A model generated the notes under the pieces. That model was not told the origin of the DNA. It made no database searches and saw nothing but the letters and a program-made list of their open reading frames with translations. A DNA stretch of 64,000 bases from Caloranaerobacter sp. TR13 (lineage in GTDB: Bacteria; Bacillota; Clostridia; Tissierellales; Thermohalobacteraceae): positions 496,001 through 560,000 of the forward strand of contig NZ_JXLL01000001.1 in NCBI RefSeq assembly GCF_001316435.1, in the 5' to 3' direction. Of this stretch, positions 1 to 9,753 are shown one piece after another; within the stretch, counting starts at the first letter, position 1, and each line of letters starts with the position of its first letter. The translations under genes were made by a program, and so were the position numbers.

Positions 1-833
1 TTGGAAAAATCTACTACTAGTTTACTATTTCCACTGTCTGAACCAAAATATGTTGGCATTCCTGTAAAAGTTATTTCAAAAGTTTTTGTTGCACTATTTA
101 AAAATCCACTGCTATCAAAAGTTAACTTTTGTGTTGAACTTGTTGGTGCTGGATTAACTGCATTACCTGTAGCTAAATCTATTACATTAACAACATCTAA
201 ATCCCATTCATTAGCATTTGTAGCTTTCGTAAATTTAAAATTAACCTTATATGAATTACCTAAGCTGTCTTTTACTATTGTATCTGTTAAAAATTCATCA
301 TTAGCCTGCATTCTGGAATCTAAATTTCCTATAAATTCAATTGTGGTAGATGCGCTTGGTGGTGCTGTTTCTGAGCGATTAATTTTAATAGGAGCATATT
401 CACCGCTCTCGTTTATCCCTAGTACTTTAAACCCATCAGGCGTTACTAAATAGCCCTCTTTATCTAAAACAAAATTGCCTGCTCTTGTATAATAAATATT
501 TTCATATTTAGGATCATCAGTAACCATAAAAAACCCTTCTCCGTCAATCATCAAATCAGTTGGATTATCCGTTCTTTGTGACGCTCCTTTTGAAAAAATT
601 GTATTAATAGATCCTATCTTTAATCCCAAACCTATTTGCTGTGGATTTGTACCTCCTCTTCCACCTTGAGGAGCTCCAGCACCCTTTACAACTTGACTGA
701 AAACTTCTTGAAAAGTAACTTGTGACCTTTTATAACCTATTGTATTTACATTCGCTATATTATTACCAATTACATCCATTTTTAATTGGTGAACTCTTAA
801 TCCAGATACACCTGAATACATCGATCTCATCAT
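1..833 (-). CDS. flgE: Flagellar hook protein FlgE (3' end beyond the window)
   Basis: This is the hook subunit, exported by the flagellar secretion system and polymerised on the distal rod. The frame opens at ATG 833 (a second ATG follows at 830), eight bases after an AGGAGG at 842-847, and stays open to base 1, giving about 277 codons. The N-terminal rod/hook signature NNIANVNTIGYK is at about residues 24-35, and the later motif DGEGFFMV is typical of FlgE/FlgG proteins. The C-terminal region lies outside the window, so the total length is unknown. It follows flgD and the TIGR02530 gene, as in other Bacillota operons, which favours FlgE over FlgG or FlgF. The assignment to the FlgE/F/G superfamily is certain; the choice of FlgE rests on context and length. 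Confidence 0.9.
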   Translation of the reverse strand, partial: MMRSMYSGVSGLRVHQLKMDVIGNNIANVNTIGYKRSQVTFQEVFSQVVKGAGAPQGGRGGTNPQQIGLGLKIGSINTIFSKGASQRTDNPTDLMIDGEGFFMVTDDPKYENIYYTRAGNFVLDKEGYLVTPDGFKVLGINESGEYAPIKINRSETAPPSASTTIEFIGNLDSRMQANDEFLTDTIVKDSLGNSYKVNFKFTKATNANEWDLDVVNVIDLATGNAVNPAPTSSTQKLTFDSSGFLNSATKTFEITFTGMPTYFGSDSGNSKLVVDFS

Positions 834-905
834 AATTAAAACCTCCTCTGTTCTTCATTATGCCTTCTGTCAGTCAGGCATAAATAGCTTCCTAAATAGG
901 TCCAG

Positions 906-1289
906 CTATATAATCACAGCCCCATCAATATTTGTAAACACATTCTCTTTTAGCTGTTCTTGAGCTACAGTTGTAATAACAGTTCTATTTCGGATACTTA
1001 TTATAAAAGCTGTATTATTTAAAAGAATTAAAGCTTCTTTAACACCTTTACTCTCTGCTTTATCAACTGCATATTCTATGTTTTTCAAATCTTCTTTGTT
1101 AAGCTTTATATTTCTTAGCTGCATTCGCTCAACTGCATGTTTTGAAAATTTTAATGCACTACCTTTTTTTTCAATCCTTCTCAATATATCATCAAAACTG
1201 CAGTTTTGATTTGCATTTATTCCTTTTTTTATATAACCACTAGAATTGATCCTGGTTTTTTTTATTATATTTTCATAAGAAACATTCAT
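906..1289 (-). CDS. TIGR02530-type flagellar operon protein
   Basis: This small basic protein (127 aa) sits between flgD and flgE. Its core, with the motifs KFSKHAVERMQLRNI and AFIISIRNRTVIT, matches what I know of the conserved flagellar operon protein family TIGR02530 found in Clostridia and Bacilli. I see no signal peptide or membrane segment, so it is probably cytoplasmic. Its biochemical role is not established. Position next to the hook-cap gene flgD and the hook gene flgE suggests a part in hook assembly, which is inference. ATG at 1289 is preceded by GGAGTGA. Confidence 0.75.
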   Translation of the reverse strand: MNVSYENIIKKTRINSSGYIKKGINANQNCSFDDILRRIEKKGSALKFSKHAVERMQLRNIKLNKEDLKNIEYAVDKAESKGVKEALILLNNTAFIISIRNRTVITTVAQEQLKENVFTNIDGAVII

Positions 1290-1294
1290 CTATA

Positions 1295-1684
1295 TCACTC
1301 CAAATTTGTTTCAATAGAATTTAAAACTGCCTTAATTTCCAATAATTTTTCAGCATTTTCTTTTTTGAAACCATCAACTAAATTTTTAATTTCTTTCTGA
1401 TAACTATTAAAATTTTTAATTTCTTTTAATATATTTTCTTGAGACTTTTGTAAGTTTTCATCTAAAGTCTGTATTTTCTCTAACGTACTAAATTGAGCCA
1501 TTTGCGAAATGAATTCTTTATCATCCATAGGGTTTAATGGATCTTGATTTTTTAACTGTGTTACTAATAACTTTAAAAAAGAATCTTTACCTAAAGTACT
1601 ATTGTCTATATTATTTTTAGACGGCTTTGAATTATCTTTTGTAAAGCTATAGAAATTTTGAGTGTTTACCTCATTAATACTCAT
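1295..1684 (-). CDS. flgD: Hook assembly cap protein FlgD, short form
   Basis: FlgD caps the growing hook and permits FlgE polymerisation. The conserved N-terminal segment is clear: [20 protein letters not shown] near residues 37-56, followed by [16 protein letters not shown]. At 129 aa it lacks the C-terminal Tudor/FnIII-like domains of enterobacterial FlgD (about 230 aa), as does the short Bacillus homologue; the remaining C-terminus is predicted helical. It lies between fliK and the TIGR02530 gene, in the usual operon order. ATG 1684 follows a GGGGTGATG SD. Confidence 0.93.
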   Translation of the reverse strand: MSINEVNTQNFYSFTKDNSKPSKNNIDNSTLGKDSFLKLLVTQLKNQDPLNPMDDKEFISQMAQFSTLEKIQTLDENLQKSQENILKEIKNFNSYQKEIKNLVDGFKKENAEKLLEIKAVLNSIETNLE

Positions 1685-1697
1685 AAAATCATCACCC

Positions 1698-3083
1698 CTA
1701 TGCTTTTAAATCAATACTGCTATCCATAAAACTATTTAACACTTCATTACTATATAAAAATTCTTCCTCAACACCTTGATTTGCTAATCTACTTACCTTT
1801 TGTTTCATGAAATAATTTCTGTTATATCTAGATTGTGAATTGTAATTATCAAAATTCGCACTTTGTCCTATGTCTACACTAAATTCATAAATCTCCAATC
1901 CCTGTTCTTTAAGATTGTCCTTTAAAACATCTAAATTTGCTTCTATTACTTGTTTTACTTGGTAGTTTTCTACAGTAATTCGGGCTAAGACTAAATTATC
2001 TTTTGTTGTAATATTTAGAAACAAATTACCTAAAATCTCTGGTTTTAACTTAATTCTTACCTCTGGATTTATTTTTTTATTATTTAAACTCAATTTTTCA
2101 ATAATCTGCTTCATCAACATATTTTTATCCAGATTCTGTAATAAAGTTCTCTCATTAGTCAAGTTGTTTTCGTAGTTGTTTAAAATATTTTCTTTAGCAT
2201 TATTAATTTTTTCAATTAAACTGTTTGTTTGATTATTAACTGTTAAAATTCTTACGTTTTTGCCAACTACAAGTTTATCTTCTTTTACTTCATCTTCTTT
2301 TAAATCTACTTTAGCAATTGAATTATAATGTTCATTCTTTATACTATTTACTAATCTTATTTCTCTTACCTCTCTTTTTTGTTTATTTTCACTTGCTTCT
2401 TTATATATATTAGGCTTTTTTATATTGTCTTTCTTGTCTGCGAACTCTTCAATTAACTTAAAATCTTCATTAAGCTCATTTTGATTTAACAATTCATTTA
2501 CTAAATAATTTAATTTACTAAATAATTCACTAAGTTCCTTATCCATTTTTATTCCTTTATTTTCTTCGTACGATTGTAGTTTAGTTATTATTAAACCTGT
2601 TAAGTTTATAATATCTTTTTCTAATTTTAGGTCTAAAACATTCTCTTCTTTAATATTTTCAAGCTGAATCAATAAACTGTTAAAATCGTTATTTAATTTA
2701 GGGCTTTTATCATCTGATAATATCTTTTTAATATCATCTATTATCTCTTCAATATTTTCCAACATAAAACTTATATCATTTCTCTCATCAACAAATTCAA
2801 TATTTTCTTTTTCCTCATGATTAATAGATTTGCTTTTTGGTCTTTGTTCACTTTCATTACCTTTTCTTTTCAAATTAATCTTTTCGTTTTTTTGTTCTTT
2901 ATCTTTACTGTAGTTTCTAGTTGAATCGACTTTCCTGTCATCAACTCCTTTGCTCTCGTTATTATTCAACTTATCACTTAATATATTTTCAAAAAAGTTA
3001 TTCTTTGATTTCGGTTTTAAATTGCGCTTTATATCTACTTCAATATTAGCACTAATAAAATCTGCTGCAACAATATTGCTCAT
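1698..3083 (-). CDS. fliK: Flagellar hook-length control protein FliK
   Basis: FliK is a secreted molecular ruler that triggers the switch of FlhB from hook to filament substrates. The long N-terminal part (about residues 1-320 of 461) is lysine/asparagine/glutamate-rich and low in complexity, as usual for this family. The C-terminal part carries the hook-length domain (Flg_hook), with [17 protein letters not shown] and [15 protein letters not shown] recognisable at about residues 340-410. The open frame extends to 3104, but a strong SD (AAAGGAGGTG, complement of 3091-3099) lies inside that extension, so ATG 3083 is the likely start. It overlaps no upstream gene once corrected. Confidence 0.88.
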   Translation of the reverse strand: MSNIVAADFISANIEVDIKRNLKPKSKNNFFENILSDKLNNNESKGVDDRKVDSTRNYSKDKEQKNEKINLKRKGNESEQRPKSKSINHEEKENIEFVDERNDISFMLENIEEIIDDIKKILSDDKSPKLNNDFNSLLIQLENIKEENVLDLKLEKDIINLTGLIITKLQSYEENKGIKMDKELSELFSKLNYLVNELLNQNELNEDFKLIEEFADKKDNIKKPNIYKEASENKQKREVREIRLVNSIKNEHYNSIAKVDLKEDEVKEDKLVVGKNVRILTVNNQTNSLIEKINNAKENILNNYENNLTNERTLLQNLDKNMLMKQIIEKLSLNNKKINPEVRIKLKPEILGNLFLNITTKDNLVLARITVENYQVKQVIEANLDVLKDNLKEQGLEIYEFSVDIGQSANFDNYNSQSRYNRNYFMKQKVSRLANQGVEEEFLYSNEVLNSFMDSSIDLKA

Positions 3084-3100
3084 TAACTCACCTCCTTTCA

Positions 3101-4339
3101 TCATTGTAAAGCTAATTTTCTAGTGATCTCAACTGCTTTTCTATTGTTTAAATTTTTTAATACTTCTGACACAGTTGATTTTTTCAATTTTCTTAATATA
3201 TCTATTGCCAATTTTGAATCAGAAACAGAATAGTAATTGTTGGAATCTATTTTAAGTGCTGTTAATTCTTTATCGTTTACAATCAATTTTTCAATAATGT
3301 TTGCTATGTCTTTAGCATCCATTTTTTCATAAATCAAAACTAAATTATTTAATTTTTCTTCATACTCTTTTATATAATCAATAATTCGGCTTAATTTAAT
3401 TGTAATATTTTCTTTTGAACCTGTTAATAATTCTTCACGCCTAATATTATAAAATAACTCTTCAACAAAATCCTTGTCTTGTGAGTATTTAAGAATATCT
3501 GCAGCTTTCTCTAAAGATAAATTCATATATATTTTAGCTAAATCACTACTTGAATACTTCTCTGTATTCCCTAAAATTTTATAAGCTTCATATGAATTCT
3601 TACCTTCATAAATTTTTGCTAAATTTTTAAACTCTTCATAACTTTTCTCTTTTTCTAATAGATATGACCTTAATGTATACATTTTATCTTTATTAATTGA
3701 TAATAACTTAGATAATATTAATTTTTTTTCATCATCGTTCAGATAAAATATAATGTCTGCTGCCTTCTTTTCATTCATAGTACTAATTATATATGCAACT
3801 CTATTCTGTTCATCTGTATTACTATTAATTTTTTCTTTAATCTCTTTTAAGGCTAAATAATTGTCCATTTTCTGAAGTCTTTCTGCTTCTTTCTTGATGT
3901 TGTCTTGTTCTTCTTTTTGTATTTCATCATACAGTGAAAAAAGTAAATTTTTTCTTAATTCTATCTCTCTAATCAATTTAACTATATTAGTTGTCTTATC
4001 TGGATATCTACTATTCATCAATTTTATTATGTCATTATAAAGTTCTTTATCATCCTTCTTGATAATATACAATTTATCAGCTGCATTATTTGTATCAATC
4101 TTATTGAGATATTCAACGAGAAATATTTTTTTAGCTTTAATTTCTTCTTCAGTCGGATATCTACTGAAATATTCTCCTACAAAACCTGGAGCATTTTTCA
4201 ACTGATTATTAACTAATATTCTAAAAGAATCCACATTATAATAAATTGCAGCTAAAACCCCAATCGGTATTGTTAATATCAAAAATATTACAATAACAAT
4301 TGAAATAACTTTGTTACCACTTTTTTTTTCTTTTGTCAT
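3101..4339 (-). CDS. YlxF-like flagellar operon membrane protein with MgtE-N/FliG-like repeats
   Basis: This 412-aa protein occupies the ylxF position between fliJ and fliK. It has an N-terminal cytoplasmic lysine-rich tip and one membrane segment at about residues 12-34. The rest is a long helical region containing several units of the pattern 'KAADIIFYLNDDEKKLILSKLL'-like helices, which resemble the MgtE intracellular N domain and the FliG middle domain. At least three such units can be seen, near residues 175-215, 270-300 and 375-412. Bacillus YlxF has about half this length. Context suggests a role at the basal body or export gate, but the function is not established. Confidence 0.65.
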   Translation of the reverse strand: MTKEKKSGNKVISIVIVIFLILTIPIGVLAAIYYNVDSFRILVNNQLKNAPGFVGEYFSRYPTEEEIKAKKIFLVEYLNKIDTNNAADKLYIIKKDDKELYNDIIKLMNSRYPDKTTNIVKLIREIELRKNLLFSLYDEIQKEEQDNIKKEAERLQKMDNYLALKEIKEKINSNTDEQNRVAYIISTMNEKKAADIIFYLNDDEKKLILSKLLSINKDKMYTLRSYLLEKEKSYEEFKNLAKIYEGKNSYEAYKILGNTEKYSSSDLAKIYMNLSLEKAADILKYSQDKDFVEELFYNIRREELLTGSKENITIKLSRIIDYIKEYEEKLNNLVLIYEKMDAKDIANIIEKLIVNDKELTALKIDSNNYYSVSDSKLAIDILRKLKKSTVSEVLKNLNNRKAVEITRKLALQ

Positions 4340-4351
4340 AATAAACCCCCG

Positions 4352-4792
4352 TTAGTTTTTACTACTTCTGAAGTTTACAATTTCGTCTATTAAGTTATCT
4401 TCTTCTTTTTTTATTTGATAAATAAACTCATTGTAATGCTTTTCTTTGATCTTTTCCATTATCTTTTTTTCCTTTAAAGCTTCTAATAAAACTTTTTTCT
4501 TGCTATCTAATATGCCTCTAGCATTATCAACTCTAATTTCTTGTCTTGCTATTTCCTTATTAATATAATCTATTATCGTATTGTAGTTTTTTAAATCAAA
4601 TATAGTCATGTTTTTTACATTTTTATTTCTTATAGCTAGTTCATTCCTTTTGTAATTTATTAAGCTTTTAAGTTTATCTTCTTCTAAATTTAAAATTTCT
4701 TTTGCTTTGTTATAATCAGCTAATTTTAAATTTTCAATAGTTTCCTTGTATTCTAAAACCTTCTGAAATTTAAACTTAAATCTACTTTGCAC
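4352..4792 (-). CDS. fliJ: Flagellar export chaperone FliJ
   Basis: FliJ is a coiled-coil protein that sits in the pore of the FliI hexamer, promotes export-gate opening and escorts late substrates. The 146-aa product is almost entirely charged heptad-like helix, with the typical start FKFKFQKVLEYKE at residues 5-17. It follows fliI by 12 bases, the normal order. The start codon is GTG at 4792 with only a weak upstream AGGATGTGG, so translation may be partly coupled to fliI. Confidence 0.85.
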   Translation of the reverse strand: MQSRFKFKFQKVLEYKETIENLKLADYNKAKEILNLEEDKLKSLINYKRNELAIRNKNVKNMTIFDLKNYNTIIDYINKEIARQEIRVDNARGILDSKKKVLLEALKEKKIMEKIKEKHYNEFIYQIKKEEDNLIDEIVNFRSSKN

Positions 4793-4804
4793 TCAAACCA
4801 CATC

Positions 4805-6133
4805 CTATATTTTTGATACAATATCCTTCATCATTTTTATTGTTTCTTCTAATGTATATTTTTCCATTATATTTTGTTTTAAAAAAACATTGATCTTTTC
4901 TATAACATTAATAGCAGTATCAATTTTCTCATTAGTACCTTGTTTATAAGCGCCAATATTTATTAGATCTTCTGCTTCTTTATACGTTGATATTATATCT
5001 TTTATTTTATTTGCAAGGTTTATATGTTCTTGGTCACATATGTTAGGCATTACTCTACTAATACTTGCTAATACATCTATTGCAGGATAGTGATTTTGAT
5101 TTGCTAACTTTCTTGATAAAACTATATGTCCATCTAATATACCTCTTACAGTATCAGTTATTGGTTCATTTAAGTCGTCACCATCAACTAAAACTGTGTA
5201 TAAAGCTGTAATTGTACCTTTATCTGATGTTCCTGCTCTTTCTAAAAGCTTAGGTAGTAAAGCAAAAACAGATGGCGTATATCCTCTTGTAACTGGTGGT
5301 TCCCCAACTGCTAAACCAACTTCTCTCTGCGCCATCGCAAATCTAGTTAGTGAGTCCATCAAAAGCATTACATTTTTACCTTTATCTCTAAAATATTCTG
5401 CAATTGCTGTAGCTAAAAAAGCTCCTTTCATTCTTACAAGAGCAGGTTTATCAGATGTTGCAACGACAACAACAGACTTTTTTAATCCCTCTTCTTTTAA
5501 ATCATTTTCTATAAATTCCCTTACTTCTCTACCTCTTTCACCTATAAGTGCAATTACATTAACATCTGCTTTTACATTCCTTGCAATCATTCCCAATGTA
5601 GTACTTTTACCAACACCACTTCCTGCAAAAATACCTATTCTTTGCCCTTTTCCACAAGTCAATAATCCATCTATCACTTTTATGCCCAATGGTAGAATTT
5701 CTCTTATCTTCTCTCTTTGCAAGGGGTTTGGTGGATTATTCATAACTGAATAAGTTTTATTGTTACTTATCTGTCCTTTACCATCAATTGGTTTACCTAG
5801 TCCATCTAAAACTCGTCCAATTAGTTCTTCACTAACATTAACTTTTAAAGAATTTCCTGTTGATACAACAATACTACCAGGTCCTATCCCTTGCATATCT
5901 CCTAAAGGCATTAATAGAAGCTTATCTTCCTTAAACCCTACTACTTCAGCTGGTATAGCAACTTTGCTACTGAAAGGGTATATATAACATAATTCTCCTA
6001 TACTAGCCTGTGGGCCATTTGATTCGATAGTAAGACCGATAACTTTGGTTACTTTACCAAAATATTTAATTAATTTGATATTTTTAACTGCATCGACGTA
6101 TTTTTTTATATCTATTACTTCCATATATATCAC
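4805..6133 (-). CDS. fliI: Flagellum-specific ATPase FliI
   Basis: FliI is the F1-beta-like hexameric ATPase of the flagellar type III export apparatus, working with FliH and FliJ. The Walker A GSGVGKST is at about residues 171-178. A Walker B followed by DSLTRFAMAQREVGLAVGEP is the classic FliI/YscN signature, and TRGYTPSVFALLPKLLERAG follows. The 442-aa length is normal. Two starts are possible: GTG at 6133, overlapping the TGA of fliH, or ATG at 6124. Neither has a strong SD, so coupling to fliH is likely. Gene order fliH-fliI-fliJ is conserved. Confidence 0.96.
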   Translation of the reverse strand: MIYMEVIDIKKYVDAVKNIKLIKYFGKVTKVIGLTIESNGPQASIGELCYIYPFSSKVAIPAEVVGFKEDKLLLMPLGDMQGIGPGSIVVSTGNSLKVNVSEELIGRVLDGLGKPIDGKGQISNNKTYSVMNNPPNPLQREKIREILPLGIKVIDGLLTCGKGQRIGIFAGSGVGKSTTLGMIARNVKADVNVIALIGERGREVREFIENDLKEEGLKKSVVVVATSDKPALVRMKGAFLATAIAEYFRDKGKNVMLLMDSLTRFAMAQREVGLAVGEPPVTRGYTPSVFALLPKLLERAGTSDKGTITALYTVLVDGDDLNEPITDTVRGILDGHIVLSRKLANQNHYPAIDVLASISRVMPNICDQEHINLANKIKDIISTYKEAEDLINIGAYKQGTNEKIDTAINVIEKINVFLKQNIMEKYTLEETIKMMKDIVSKI

Positions 6134-6858
6134 TCACTATTTAAAATGTCTTTTAAAGTTTTTTTCATCGCTTCAATTTGAGTTTTTATACTAACATCTA
6201 CACATCCTCTTTCGGTCTCTATAACACAACCACCTTTTTCTAGGTTGTTATCAATTTTTACTTCAATATCTTCAATTAAACTTGCTTCTGCTAATAATCT
6301 TTCTTTAGCAAGATCAACAATACCATAGTCATCTTTAGAAACCCTAATAATAACTTTGTCACTTACCAGCAGACTTTCTAAGCCTTTTAAAATGATCGAT
6401 ATAATAACTTCTCTATCATCATCTAGTTTTTGATTAATTATTTTTTCGCTTATATTAATTACTAAATCTATAATATCATTTTCTAATTGCTTCAAATATA
6501 GAGCTTTTTTTTGTAAATATTCTCTTTTTATATTATTTGCTTCTTTAATAATTTTCTCAGCTGATATACATCCCTCTTCATAGCCTTTTTTGTATCCTTC
6601 TTCATAACCTTTTTGTTTTGATTCCTCAATCATCAACTGAGATTTTTTGTACATTTTTTCCATTATAATATCTGCATTTTCTCTTGCTTCATTAATAATT
6701 GATTCTGCTTCAATTTTTGCCCTATTTATAATTTCATCATGTTTTTCCCAAGCATCTTTTATGACTTTCTCAATATTATTTTTACTATCAGTCTTTACAT
6801 TATCATTTTTAATAGTTGTTTCTACAATTACTTGATGCGATTTAATAACATTAGACAA
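6130..6858 (-). CDS. fliH: Flagellar assembly protein FliH
   Basis: FliH is the stator-like regulator of the FliI ATPase and links it to FliN at the C ring. The 242-aa product has a long charged coiled coil (about residues 25-120) that includes a glycine/tyrosine repeat KGYEEGYKKGYEEG, typical of FliH GxxxG-like segments. It ends in a FliH/V-ATPase-E type domain (about 125-240). The start is TTG at 6858, overlapping the fliG stop codon, with a GAGGAGGGG SD near 6868-6876 inside fliG. The four-base overlap with fliI indicates translational coupling. Confidence 0.9.
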   Translation of the reverse strand: MSNVIKSHQVIVETTIKNDNVKTDSKNNIEKVIKDAWEKHDEIINRAKIEAESIINEARENADIIMEKMYKKSQLMIEESKQKGYEEGYKKGYEEGCISAEKIIKEANNIKREYLQKKALYLKQLENDIIDLVINISEKIINQKLDDDREVIISIILKGLESLLVSDKVIIRVSKDDYGIVDLAKERLLAEASLIEDIEVKIDNNLEKGGCVIETERGCVDVSIKTQIEAMKKTLKDILNSE

Positions 6859-7858
6859 CTATCTCGTCCCCTCCTCTTGGAGTAACTATTTCGCCTTCTT
6901 CTTCAAGCTTTCTTATAACATTAACAATATTCTGCTGAGCTTCTTCTATATCTTTCAGTCGAACAGGACCCATAAATTCCATATCTTCCTTTATCATTTC
7001 TGCTAAACGTTTAGACATATTTGCAAAAATAACCTGTTTAACTTCTTCGCTTGCTGATTTAAGGGCAATTGCCCATTGGTTATTATCGATTTCTCTAATG
7101 ATTCTTTGTATTGATCTACTATCTAAAGTTACAATATCTTCAAATACAAACATTCTTCTTCTTATCTCTTCACTTAATTCAGCATCTTGTGTTTCTAATT
7201 CTTCCATAATATGTTTTTCAGTTCCACGATCAACAGTATTAAGTATAGATACTATTGTTTCAATTCCACCTACACTTGTATAGTCTTGAGTAACTAAATT
7301 TGAGAATTTATTTTCTAACACTCTTTCTATTTCCTTAATTATGTCAGGTGATGTTCTGTCCATTGTGGCAATTCTTTTTGCTACTTCAGCTTGCTTATCT
7401 TGAGGTAAGCTTGACAGAATTTGTCCTGCTTGGCTAGGTTTAAGATATGACAATATCAAAGCTATAGTCTGCGGATGTTCATTCTGTATATAATTCAGTA
7501 ATTGATTAGGATCTGCCTTTCTTATAAACTCAAAAGGTCTTACTTGTAATGAAGCCGTTAATTTATTAATTATATCAATCGCTTTTTGCGATCCTAAAGC
7601 TCTCTCTAAAACATCCTTAGCATAATTTATTCCACCTTCAGAAATATACTCTTGAGCTAAACATAATTGATAAAAATCCTCTAATACTTTTTCCTTTTCC
7701 TCAGGAGAAACCATTCTAATATTTGCAATTTCTAAAGTAAGTTCTTCAATTTCTTCATCGTTTAAATGTTTAAATATCTCTGCCGATTTTTGTGGTCCTA
7801 AAGTTATCAATAATATTGCAGCTTTCTCTTTCCCAGTCAATTGCTGTAATTTGGACAT
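6851..7858 (-). CDS. fliG: Flagellar motor switch protein FliG
   Basis: FliG forms the upper C ring and converts stator ion flow into torque. The 335-aa length is typical. N-terminal, middle and C-terminal armadillo domains are visible. The middle-domain EHPQ motif with its hydrophobic patch is at about residues 126-135, and the C-terminal torque helix is LDSRSIQRIIREID. It lies between fliF and fliH, as usual. ATG 7858 follows AAGGAGGGAG. Confidence 0.97.
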   Translation of the reverse strand: MSKLQQLTGKEKAAILLITLGPQKSAEIFKHLNDEEIEELTLEIANIRMVSPEEKEKVLEDFYQLCLAQEYISEGGINYAKDVLERALGSQKAIDIINKLTASLQVRPFEFIRKADPNQLLNYIQNEHPQTIALILSYLKPSQAGQILSSLPQDKQAEVAKRIATMDRTSPDIIKEIERVLENKFSNLVTQDYTSVGGIETIVSILNTVDRGTEKHIMEELETQDAELSEEIRRRMFVFEDIVTLDSRSIQRIIREIDNNQWAIALKSASEEVKQVIFANMSKRLAEMIKEDMEFMGPVRLKDIEEAQQNIVNVIRKLEEEGEIVTPRGGDEIVV

Positions 7859-7870
7859 GGCTCTCCCTCC

Positions 7871-9412
7871 TTAATCCTCATTTAACCAAGTTCTTAGTAA
7901 CTGTGCAACAGCTTCAGGTTTTTTATCAATAAACTTCTCGATTTGACTCTTAATTTCAGATTTACCACTATTGTCTAAATCTATCTCCTCTATCTGTTCA
8001 AACTGCGTTGATTTCTGTTCTAACACTTCATTGATATCGTATTTTTCATTTCTACGCCTATAGTAAATAGTCCCAAACAATCCGGCTAATGCAATAAAAA
8101 TCAATGATAATATTAAAATTAAATTATTATTTTTATTGTTCACTTCACTGGAAACATAATCTGTGTTATCTAATAATGACTTATTAAATTTTGCTGTATT
8201 TACCTGTACTTGTTTTGTATCTAATCCAGTAGCTGCATATATAAGTTTAACAATTTCCTTCTTTTCTTCAGCTGAAAGTTCACCATCTGCAATCGCATCT
8301 TTATTAATTAAAATTGCAACAGTTATAGATTCAATATTACCAGGTGCTTTTTCAATTTGCTTATTAATTTCATTTAACTCATAGTTAATTGTCTTACTTG
8401 CTTTATAAAACTTAGAGTTGTCTTTATCAGACTGTACATAATCAACAGCATTATCAGAATTAGAATCAACTCCAGGCACTCCTCCATCTAGTCCATTAAC
8501 CATATTTTCTTCTAATTGTTCCATACTACGTATTAGACCTTCATCACTACCTTCTACTGGTGGTTGAAATTGTACAATTCTTGTAACTTCACTATCGAAA
8601 TTCATCTTTACGCTTGATCTAACATCAACATTTCCATATCCAAACATGGTTTCTAGAAACCTTTTTATACTATTATCGATTCTTCTTTGTATACTCCATT
8701 GTACATCTAGTTGTTTGTTATAACTGTATTTCTCAATACCTTCATCTGATGTAAGCAACTCACCTGTGTCATCAATAATGGAAACATTTTCTAACTTTAT
8801 TTCCTTGACAGCTCCAGCTACTAAATTTCTTATAGCAAGTACTTTTTCTTGTGATAAAGGTTGATTTCTAGCTAGTTTAATAAAAACTGATGCTGTAGCT
8901 TCCTCACTTTGTTTTAATACAAAACTACTTTCATCTGGTATATCCAAATATACTTTAGCACCTTCTATTCCATCAATTTCTGCTATAGTGCTTGCAAGTT
9001 CACTTTCTAAAGCATATTCTAATCTCTGTCTTTTTTCGTAATCTGTCATAGTCCAACTACTATCATTCAATGCATCTAAAAAACTATAACCGTCTTTAGG
9101 TAAGCCCTCAGTTGCTAATTGAATCTTTACCTTATTTTTATATCCTTTTGGTACTAAAATTGTTGTACCTTCATCTGCATTTTTCCATTGTATGCCCATT
9201 TCATCCAATTTATCTGTTATAAGTCCTGCATCTTTTAAACTCAAGTTTTTATAAAGGATTTCATATTCTGTACGTGTAAAATAATATGTAATTAAACTAA
9301 CACTAATAATAACTAAAAAAACACTAACTGTTAACTTGATTTTTTTTGTTTTATCAAGTCCACTCCAAAAATCATTAAGCTGGTTTCTAATTTTATTTAT
9401 AGTTTCAGACAC
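7871..9412 (-). CDS. fliF: Flagellar MS-ring protein FliF
   Basis: FliF builds the MS ring in the cytoplasmic membrane, the base on which the switch and export gate assemble. The 513-aa protein has a first membrane span at about residues 25-45. Ring-building motifs follow (TEYEILYKNLSLKDAGLI and the YscJ/FliF domain ESELASTIAEIDGIEGAKVYL type region). A second span lies near residues 428-448, and the cytoplasmic tail that binds FliG ends in VAQLLRTWLNED. The start is GTG at 9412 behind GAGGTGATTAA. The gene is directly followed by fliG. Confidence 0.96.
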   Translation of the reverse strand: MSETINKIRNQLNDFWSGLDKTKKIKLTVSVFLVIISVSLITYYFTRTEYEILYKNLSLKDAGLITDKLDEMGIQWKNADEGTTILVPKGYKNKVKIQLATEGLPKDGYSFLDALNDSSWTMTDYEKRQRLEYALESELASTIAEIDGIEGAKVYLDIPDESSFVLKQSEEATASVFIKLARNQPLSQEKVLAIRNLVAGAVKEIKLENVSIIDDTGELLTSDEGIEKYSYNKQLDVQWSIQRRIDNSIKRFLETMFGYGNVDVRSSVKMNFDSEVTRIVQFQPPVEGSDEGLIRSMEQLEENMVNGLDGGVPGVDSNSDNAVDYVQSDKDNSKFYKASKTINYELNEINKQIEKAPGNIESITVAILINKDAIADGELSAEEKKEIVKLIYAATGLDTKQVQVNTAKFNKSLLDNTDYVSSEVNNKNNNLILILSLIFIALAGLFGTIYYRRRNEKYDINEVLEQKSTQFEQIEEIDLDNSGKSEIKSQIEKFIDKKPEAVAQLLRTWLNED

Positions 9413-9444
9413 TTAATCACCTCATTTCTTGCTACGACTGAATA

Positions 9445-9741
9445 TTAAATTTGCATCCTCATTATCTCCCTATACGCATCTATGACCTTATTCCTAACAC
9501 TCAATGTAAGTTGCAAGGCTATATTTGCTTTTTCGCTAGCTATCATTACTTCATGTATATTATTTACTTGTCCTGTTGCTAACAATCTATTATAACGATC
9601 AGCTTCTTTTTGTAAACTATCTACTTTGTCTAATGCTTCCTTCAATAAACTTCCAAAAGAATCTTTATTATTCCTACTTATAGAATCACTCTTATTTACA
9701 AAATTTGAATTTTCTATTTTACTTATATTATTAATTCTCAT
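9445..9741 (-). CDS. fliE: Flagellar hook-basal body adaptor FliE
   Basis: FliE joins the MS ring to the proximal rod and is among the first rod substrates exported. The 98-aa length is typical. The C-terminal half contains the family signature VMIASEKANIALQLTLSVRN, ending in AYREIMRMQI. Position between flgC and fliF is standard. ATG 9741 has a GGAGGATAAT SD. Confidence 0.95.
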   Translation of the reverse strand: MRINNISKIENSNFVNKSDSISRNNKDSFGSLLKEALDKVDSLQKEADRYNRLLATGQVNNIHEVMIASEKANIALQLTLSVRNKVIDAYREIMRMQI

Positions 9742-9753
9742 ATATTATCCTCC

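Noticed and set aside
1-453. Plus-strand open frame at the left edge
   Set aside because: It is the antisense shadow of flgE, whose minus-strand frame carries clear hook-protein motifs.
5196-5753. Plus-strand open frame of 185 codons inside fliI
   Set aside because: It is antisense to conserved FliI motifs, has no SD, and its product has no recognisable domain.
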